Of a stretch of 64,000 nucleotides of DNA, positions 57,622 to 64,000 are shown one piece after another. The notes beneath the pieces were generated by a model. The model ran no database searches and had not been told where the DNA came from. It saw only the letters and a program-made list of their open reading frames with translations. The position numbers were made by a program, and so were the translations under genes. Origin of the DNA: Topomyia yanbarensis. Lineage: Eukaryota > Arthropoda > Insecta > Diptera > Culicidae. The number at the start of each line of letters is the position of its first letter. Within the stretch, counting starts at the first letter, position 1. Location of the stretch: assembly GCF_030247195.1 (NCBI RefSeq), contig NC_080672.1, positions 5,270,001-5,334,000 of the forward strand, given 5' to 3'.

Positions 57622-58955
57622 GGGGAATTGTGGGTAAAACCGACACCCCACAACATTTCCTAGAAATCAAATTTTTATTCATTTCATATTGATACATTAT
57701 TATTAGTACGTTTGTTTAGAGCATTTGAAGAAAAATTGGATTTACGTTAGTACGCCGAATGTCATAAAAATAAACAAAACATACAACAGTAGCGTTCATA
57801 CTCGTCTGGATGTTAAATTTCGTTGGTAGATTTTAAGGTTTTAATCGAACAAAAGCTTTTCAAATCACCACATTTTTCAGTACCTATTATTATCGGTCTG
57901 TCCTATGATCAACTAGGTGTATTGAAGACGAGTTTGAGAAATTCAATATTTTTAATTGCATTTATAAAAAAATGTGCGCTTTTGGGGTAAAACCGACACC
58001 CTGTGGTTAGGGTAAAACCGACACGCTGTTAAGATGGTTGTGTATACTTGCGATTCATTTAAAAATACTGGTGATCTTTGTGACACTTCAATTAGCCTAT
58101 TAGAACACTATAGTATTAGCAGAAATACACAGAAATACTTTTATTGTGTTTATTTCTTGTAAGTCCCTTTAAAAATCAAAAATTGGAATTTTTGCTTATC
58201 TGATTCTATCGAAGCTTTTGCTATTTCTGCAAAAAGCTCATCAAATCGAATTTCTAGTGTTCTCTTGGTTTGTCATAGACGAACTTTATCACAATGAGAC
58301 AATGATCTTATGTATACCCCAATAGACCGTTGATGATCAAAGTCCGAAAAATCAAATCTAAAAAAGATAGTTTTACTAAGAAGTGTGTGTGTCACTTATA
58401 AGTGAATGAATCCAATTAGCAGAACGTAGAACGCTTGCAAATCTTCTCTTATGAAATAAAATGACACTGGAGGTTGCAATGACGTGCGCAGGGATTATTT
58501 GGAAATACACATATCAATAAATAACCCTATAGCATAAAATACTCTTATTTATAGTACTACGCTTTCGAACTTTCTTCCCCTCACTACACGATGAAGCAAT
58601 AAAAAGCACATATTTGCATCATACATACTCACACTTTATTAATCACGAATATATCTCATTTTTAATAAAGATAAAGATTTTAATAAAGTGGAGAGAAAAT
58701 AAATTAAAGGGGGTGTCGATCTTACCTCTACGGGGTGTCGGTTTTACCCGCAGTGCCTACAAAAAGTCACTTTGTTTTCCAAGTTTTACAACCAATAATT
58801 TTTAATGAAATTAATTTTTTGAAGCGCTGAAAAAATTAAGTCTTGTTAAGAATTTTCTGAAGAAGAATTCTGCATAAAAACTATAATTTTATTGGTTTTG
58901 TGGCAACTTAGAAAAATTGTTAAGCTTAAGGTGTCGGTTTTAACCATAATTCCCC
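57622..58955. mobile_element. TA-flanked 1334-bp element with GGGTAAAACCGACACC repeats
   Basis: TA at 57620-57621 and 58956-58957. Left end GGGGAATTGTGGGTAAAACC, inverted right end GGGGAATTATGGTTAAAACC, both continuing GACACC. GGGTAAAACCGACACC or near copies recur at about 57633, 57986 and 58009 (plus), and GGTGTCGGTTTTACCC or near copies at about 58710, 58734 and 58930 (inverted). The LINE A copy at 6080-6100 shows the site (CGTGTACGCGGAGAAGG) with a single TA. No transposase frame. Probably a non-autonomous Tc1/mariner-type transposon. Confidence 0.88.
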
Positions 58956-59284
58956 TACGCGAAAAAGGCCACCGGCGTACAAGATCAACCGGAATGGCGG
59001 GTTACCTGAGCCAATGAAAATTTTTATGAAAGCCAACAAACCCTTACTGTCGCTGGTTCGTTGACGGATTAATGAGAGAAACCGAACCTGAAACAGTACT
59101 AACGAGAGAGTTGGACATTCGATTTCGCCAAGAAGGTTTGTACGGATTCCACCCCGGCACAGAAGATCTACCGCGCCGCTTCCCCCCGCGGACGATAATG
59201 TAACAATAAAGCCCCAGGACCAGACATAATGAAATTTTACTTGTTAAAGAATCTGCCAAGAGACGTTTGTTGAATTAATTTAGT

Positions 59285-59797
59285 ATGTTTCTTAAGAGTA
59301 ACCTTGTCCCTCATGGCTGGAGGCAAGTGAAGGTCCACGCCATCAAAAAAAAAACAAGAAGAACAGCCTCCGATCACAACTTGTATGGACGGATTGAAAT
59401 GCTCTCTTCTATTCGGAAGTTAATCGAGAAAATGGTCCTGTTCTGTCTCGACAATTGGGCCGAAGCAAATAACTTACTGTCAGATACACAATTTGGCTTT
59501 CGTAAAGGCAAAGAGACGAACGATTGCCTTGCGTTGCTCTTAACAGGAATTCAAATGGCATATGCTAGCAAAAAGCAGATGGCATCAGTTTTCTTACTGA
59601 CTCAGGGGACTTGTTGTCTGAAAAACATATGTATTTTTCGCAAAGTTATTTGTCGACATCACGAATTAGCTACGTGGACCTTCCCCAGGGCTCATGTCTA
59701 AGCGCCCTTCTCTACAATTTTTAAGTGAATGACATTGACAAATGTCTTGTCAATTCCATTACGCTAGGGCAGCTTGCAGATGCCGTTGTGGTATCTA
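59285..59797 (+). pseudogene. LINE A copy 4 reverse transcriptase N-terminal part
   Basis: Frame 59285-59701 gives VPHGWRQVKVHAIKKKTR, TQFGFRKGKETNDCLALLL and IQMAYASKKQMASVF. An internal deletion then joins to RHHELATWTFPRAHV. In a second frame 59700-59797 continues to QLADAVVVS, where the Asp-Asp box is again damaged. Truncated after that. Confidence 0.8.
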
Positions 59798-60562
59798 TCT
59801 AGGATAGGATCCGCCAGCTGGCTTCTTCTTATATTTTACTAATCCCTGTTGAAAACGACATACCCCCACTCGACCAATGTTTCCAAAATATTGGTTTTGT
59901 TTCGGTCGTATATTTGTTCTGATTAAAATATTCTATATTATGTACCAATTTCATGCTCCTGGAAAAATCAAAGATTTAGTCTTTATATCCGCATTTAAAC
60001 GATCATAACGTTTTTTCCATCGGAATACAGCAAAACAAAATAATATATATTCGTTGTTGGACATTACGAAAAATATCTTCATGCCTCTTCATTTTTGTAA
60101 GTTGCTTTCTGAGTCAAGCAACCTCTGTCACAAGAATAATCTTCTCTGTTCGGATTTATTTTAAATATTCTAAAACTACTTTTCTGCAAGGTTTAATTTT
60201 TGTTTTGGAGCAATGTATAGGTTTGTTCCAGTACTACATGTGATCGTTTCGGAGAAAACAGCAGTAGAAAATACACGCTCCTATTTACACCGATGATCGA
60301 TTCAGTTGAAAACTGTAAAATTCAACTGTATCGATAGTACCAAAGGAAGAACAAGAAGCGACTTCCGGGATAACTTTCTCCCTGTTTGCTCAGTACTTCC
60401 AATTGACTCGGTACTGGAACAAAGACAATTTTTACATGAAGTTCCAAATATTTTCATACTTTCGCTACACAGCCTGTTGATTTCGAAAGGAGGTATTTCC
60501 GCATTATTCTGCACAAAGAACAGAATGCACGTTAACCGCGCTACCGGATCTCTTGGGAACTT
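59798..60562. other. no gene seen
   Basis: Opposed open frames at 60302-60593 overlap and lack domains. No repeat assigned. Confidence 0.45.
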
Positions 60563-60610
60563 TGATTTTTTTAAAGTGCTTAATTTGCATTAAGCACTTT
60601 AAAAAAATCA
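60563..60610. repeat. perfect 22-bp hairpin
   Basis: TGATTTTTTTAAAGTGCTTA plus AT, loop TTGC, then the exact reverse complement. A 22-bp perfect stem with a 4-base loop. Could be a tiny foldback or a replication-slippage product; no flanking gene gives it a terminator role. Confidence 0.95.
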
Positions 60611-61349
60611 CGAACTTAGCTCACTTTTTCGCCACAACTTTGTATATAACCACTTCATAGAGGTATATTTCAGTCCCTAGGGTGGCTCAGCTTGTTGAAC
60701 AAAGCCTATGATAAGAGTTAGCATATTATGTACTAGACTACCGCACCAATACCTCAACAGTAACAGTTCCAGGGGGTTCGTTTAGGGCGTATGTTTAAAA
60801 ACAGGGCATTGCCATCACCAAACAAAATTCACATCAGATTTACAAACCATTTTGTAAGTTTCTATCACAGGGTGTCTACTATAAAGTAGCCTTGCTTTAT
60901 GGGTATTATTGAAATATCTCATGAAGTATTCAGACTCCCATATGAATCTTTTACACCATCTTTCCAACATGATTCTAAATATTTAGAAAGTAAAAAATGG
61001 ATCGAGATATAAAAATATTCAATTTGTTTATACTAATTTCCGAACTCTTCAATAAAAAATCCAACTTTAATTTTTATTTCTTTCCATATATTGTAAAGTT
61101 TACAAGTTATCATTATGGTTATTATGGTATATGTACAATTTATTGAATAATAAGCTTAACAAATAACAATTGACACACTTTTTTGTTAAAGGGTGTGAGA
61201 AATTTTTTTCGAAGAAATCGGATATTTATTTTTATGTGGAATGCACCCTTCATAGCAAAAAGCACCAATTTAGTACTTTTCGTTATGTTTGCATTCACGC
61301 CGCTCATTTTCCGGTCCAATTTACGTATAGTGGCGTTATAGTTTTCGTA
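60611..61349. other. no gene seen
   Basis: AT-rich; opposed frames at 61140-61418 overlap and show no domain. Confidence 0.45.
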
Positions 61350-61412
61350 CCCCATCAATGTCGTTGCGCCCCATCCAGGTTGTTGCACCCTATCCAAGTC
61401 GTTGCGCCCCAG
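61350..61412. repeat. 19-bp tandem repeat, three units
   Basis: Units CCCCATCAATGTCGTTGCG, CCCCATCCAGGTTGTTGCA and CCCTATCCAAGTCGTTGCG followed by CCCCAGC. Confidence 0.9.
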
Positions 61413-62944
61413 CTTTAAATTGGCGACTAACCAGCAAATATTCTACAACAACAGCGCTGCTTTCTACCTCATGTACCAAATCAAACCATGTCTCTGATTG
61501 CGACCCTTACTGTTGCTAATACACCAGGGAAGGGGATTTTTTTTTTGTTCGTAACAATATCGCAGACGGGAAAGTTTTCCGTTTTCCTTTAGCTAATTAT
61601 GATGAGGCTTCATTTTGCAGTTTTTCATTTTATGCTTCCGAGAATTCATGTTTGCTCTCTGTTAGAAAATAGAGGGAAAAAAACCCTACTGAACTGATGA
61701 GCTTTAATCTTCAGCAAGAATGTATGCGGAATTAATATTCGGAAATTGTCTGTTGAATGGAGATTGCGGGCAGATTTTTTTGGCTCAATCTCAATCGTTT
61801 TCGTAGCAACAAGTGTCGTGTTGGAGCATTCAACTTGAATAGTTGCTTCAAATCTTAAAGAAAGTTTAAAACCGAAATCCAGCAATTAACTCTTAAGTTA
61901 ATTTTGACATTGAAAATGTATTACTGCACTCTCTGGGGACGGGTCTCTATTTTAAATGCTATTAGCTATAGATAAAATATGTAATAATATCTCTGTTATT
62001 TACGGATAAATTGCGTCTTTTGATTATCAAACAGTTCAGAATTAACTGGAATTATTTTCTATTGCTATATACTTTATGTATTTTAATTTTGAAAACCCGC
62101 AAAAATAAATGGATGTCGGATATTGTGAAAACTCCCATACATGAGTTAGTCTATTCCGAGCAGAGCCGTCAATAGGGAGCACCTAGTGACTCAATCAAAT
62201 ATCACGAGATTATAAAGAGAGGCGCCGTGTCGTGTCAGTGTTTGAGTCAGTCGATGCTTGCATTCCAAAAGAGCAACATTATGACTATTTCGTCCAGACA
62301 GTACAAGAAGCTGTAGAAGCAATGACATTTCAGCAATCCACACACAGTTAAACTGTGTAGAACTTGCACACGTTTCCTTGCTATGTATAAAGTTTATCGT
62401 GCGCTGCGTGAGTTGAAACTTTGCATGCACGAAAATGGAAATGCGATAGGTTCGAGTCGTGTACACACAATAATTAGCAATGTGGATGGGAAGAGAAGGT
62501 TAGTAGGGTGGGTTTAGATTGAGTTCAGCACGGCAGAATGCGACGTGTGTGTAGTGCTTGTGAGTTTTTCAATTAGGATAAATTAATTTTTAAGCTTGTG
62601 TGTGCATTGGGTTGACGGTGTGCTTTCGGTGATTTGTAGGTACATATGGCAGTGAGCCTATCGACACACAGGTTTCATATTTCGAATATACGGGAAGCAG
62701 ACTCCCTAGTTCTCGCGTACAGAGAAGCATGGGTTTTTTGGTGACTTAGGTGAGCGAAGAGATGTTATGCTAGAGCAGGAGAATTTGTTCTCAAAATGTT
62801 GCGAAGCAAATTTATGACGATTCTTTGTAGTTAACTAAAAAATAATGCCATCTGACTAAAAAAAGCAGTAATTAATTTTCATTTTTATCACAGGTTTTCA
62901 AGGATTAGTATATCGGTTCGGTTTCTCATCTTGCTCAGTTCAGA
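61413..62944. other. no gene seen
   Basis: AT-rich DNA; minus-strand frames at 61646-61885 and 62191-62466 carry no domain. Confidence 0.45.
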
Positions 62945-63547
62945 AGCTAGAAATTCATACTCAGTTGCGTTTCGGCTTCGCCTCATCAGAAACCGACACT
63001 AACTTATTGTCGGATAGATTAGCGCCGGCTTGACGCAAATCCATTAAAACTAAAACGAAGCGAGGCGAAGCCGAAACGCAATTGAGTATGAAATAAGGAT
63101 TTGTGCCCTCAAGTGCAAAGACTGGTTTTACCAACAAATTTTCACCCTAGTAAGAAATTTTGATTTTTACCAAATTTTCCTCCTTAGGGTGAAATATAGC
63201 ATAGTGCTTTCGCATAGGCCTGCTAAGCCAAGACAAGTTTCGGCTTCACTGTGTCTCATCGGCATAAACAGAACTTCTGCTCGAACGGGACATCACGTTT
63301 GATCAGTCGTTCGATTGAAACACAAAGTGTGTTTTAGTTTTAAGGGATTTGCGACAATAAGCCGGCGCTAATCTATCCGACAATAAGTTAGTGTCGGTTT
63401 CTGATGAGGCGAAGCCGAAACGCAACTGAGTATGAAATAAGGATTTGTGCCCTCAAGTGCAAAGACTGGTTTTACCAAAAAATTTCACCCTAGTGAGAAA
63501 TTTTGGTTTTTACCAAATTTTCCTCCTTAGGGTGAAATATAGCATAG
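62945..63547. repeat. mosaic of inverted and direct repeats
   Basis: 62953-63050 (TTCATACTCAGTTGCGTTTC, GGCTTCGCCTCATCAGAAAC, CCGACACTAACTTATTGTCG, GATTAGCGCCGGC) is inverted at 63328-63432. A separate 143-bp unit, 63062-63204, is repeated directly at 63406-63547 (GAAGCCGAAACGCAA, AAATAAGGATTTGTGCCCTC, AAGTGCAAAGACTGG, TTAGGGTGAAATATAGCATA). The direct units overlap one arm of the inverted pair. Confidence 0.9.
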
Positions 63548-63599
63548 AGCTAGAAATTGCTCCGCTGCTATACTTGAACTACTACGTCGTCGAATGTAG

Positions 63600-64000
63600 T
63601 GACATTTTATAAGGCATCCTAACATATATAGACAGTTTTGAAATAAAGCTAAATGACCTAGTACCACGTTCTGTCGATATCAAACAACTCATTTCAAAAT
63701 AGGGAGAGGTGGATAGTGTCAGGAAAGATACTTGGAGGATCTTCTTCCCAGGATTTCGCAATGGTGTTCGTGTGAGAGTGTGTCCGTCAAAACCCAATCC
63801 CTCCTACTTGACCGTCTCATGCAGATTGGCTCAAGGTGTTGCATATTCTCAACGAACACTGGTCACGTATCCAGGGCAGATTCCTTCGTACCAATAGTGT
63901 GATCAGACGCTACACCACGGAAAACCTTGCGCAGAGACTGCTAAGGAAATTCCACCTGTTACAACCAAAGCCGGCGTACACTACCCATGATCGCATAGTT
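63600..64000 (+). pseudogene. LINE ORF1 fragment, runs off the window
   Basis: Plus-strand text reads LVPRSVDIKQLISK, a stop, GEVDSVRKDTWRIFFPGFRN, GVRVRVCPSKPNPSYLTVSC, TLVTYPGQIPSYQ, a stop at 63896, then CDQTLHHGKPCAETAKEIP. The order of an RNA-binding-like segment followed by a Cys-x2-His-x3-Cys-type motif matches ORF1 proteins of non-LTR retrotransposons. Two stops in about 130 codons indicate decay. It differs from LINE A ORF1, so a different family is involved. Confidence 0.6.

Larger units (their letters stand above)
54340..59797 (+). pseudogene. LINE A, copy 4, broken by two insertions
   Basis: ORF1 start (GLPQGEMDVAIKSPPRL, from about 54390) to about 54703; insertion 54704-56020; ORF1 tail 56021-56640 with zinc-knuckle-region decay; endonuclease 56845-57412; linker 57430-57621; TA element 57622-58955; linker and RT start 58956-59797. 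The copy ends abruptly at about 59797 within the RT, at the position of the catalytic box, without a poly(A) tail. Frames are broken throughout. Confidence 0.8.

Noticed and set aside
1..64000. CRISPR array, operon or bacterial defence locus
   Set aside because: Tandem repeats here have diverged units without unique spacers, there are no cas-like genes, and spliced exons plus LINEs show a eukaryotic genome.

Overview
The window looks like one stretch of a large, repeat-rich insect genome, most likely a culicine (Aedes-like) mosquito. This is inferred from AT-rich non-coding DNA, small GT/AG-bounded exons separated by kilobases of intron, and a mix of I-, LOA- and Jockey/CR1-type non-LTR retrotransposons with many small inverted-repeat elements. 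There are no bacterial-style operons. The only host gene I can support is an FLVCR-family major facilitator transporter on the minus strand. Five exons (37458-37599, 37162-37352, 25593-25717, 25226-25336, 24824-25094) join in frame into the C-terminal 279 residues plus a stop. The 5' exons were not found and probably lie beyond the right edge. If so, everything from 37600 rightward is its intron or upstream DNA, and an 11.4 kb intron (25718-37161) is full of transposons.

Layout. 1-4084: sparse DNA with a 286-bp TA-flanked MITE (749-1034) and a 445-bp retroposed insert with a 14-bp target duplication (1937-2381). 4085-9205: the most complete copy of an I-clade-like LINE, here called LINE A, with broken ORF1, endonuclease, RT and RNase H. 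9206-14875: mostly featureless, with two MITEs. 14876-17690: a long-inverted-repeat element whose whole interior is a deleted minus-strand LINE A copy. 17875-22498: a hAT-type element with an exact 8-bp duplication, carrying a nested Jockey/CR1-type LINE. 23470-26890: the last three transporter exons between two inverted copies of one repeat. 27893-29678: an element bounded by inverted arrays of a 16-bp motif. 31490-36060: a LINE A copy carrying a mariner-like element and a MITE, abutting a minus-strand LOA-type LINE.

39805-44575 is a 4.8-kb minisatellite of about 51-bp units (17 codons) with higher-order duplications. 45183-49558 holds more MITEs. 49575-52203 is a 2.6-kb palindrome whose arms each hold a tRNA-like sequence; one arm carries two extra insertions. 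54340-59797 is a fourth LINE A copy broken by two insertions, one of them a 1334-bp TA-flanked element whose empty site can be read from the first LINE A copy. The right edge has a mosaic of inverted and direct repeats (62945-63547) and the start of another LINE ORF1.

None of the retrotransposon genes looks intact. Gene-level function here is limited to the transporter. The value of the rest is in nested insertions, datable by paralogous empty sites, and in several repeat architectures I could not assign to a known family.
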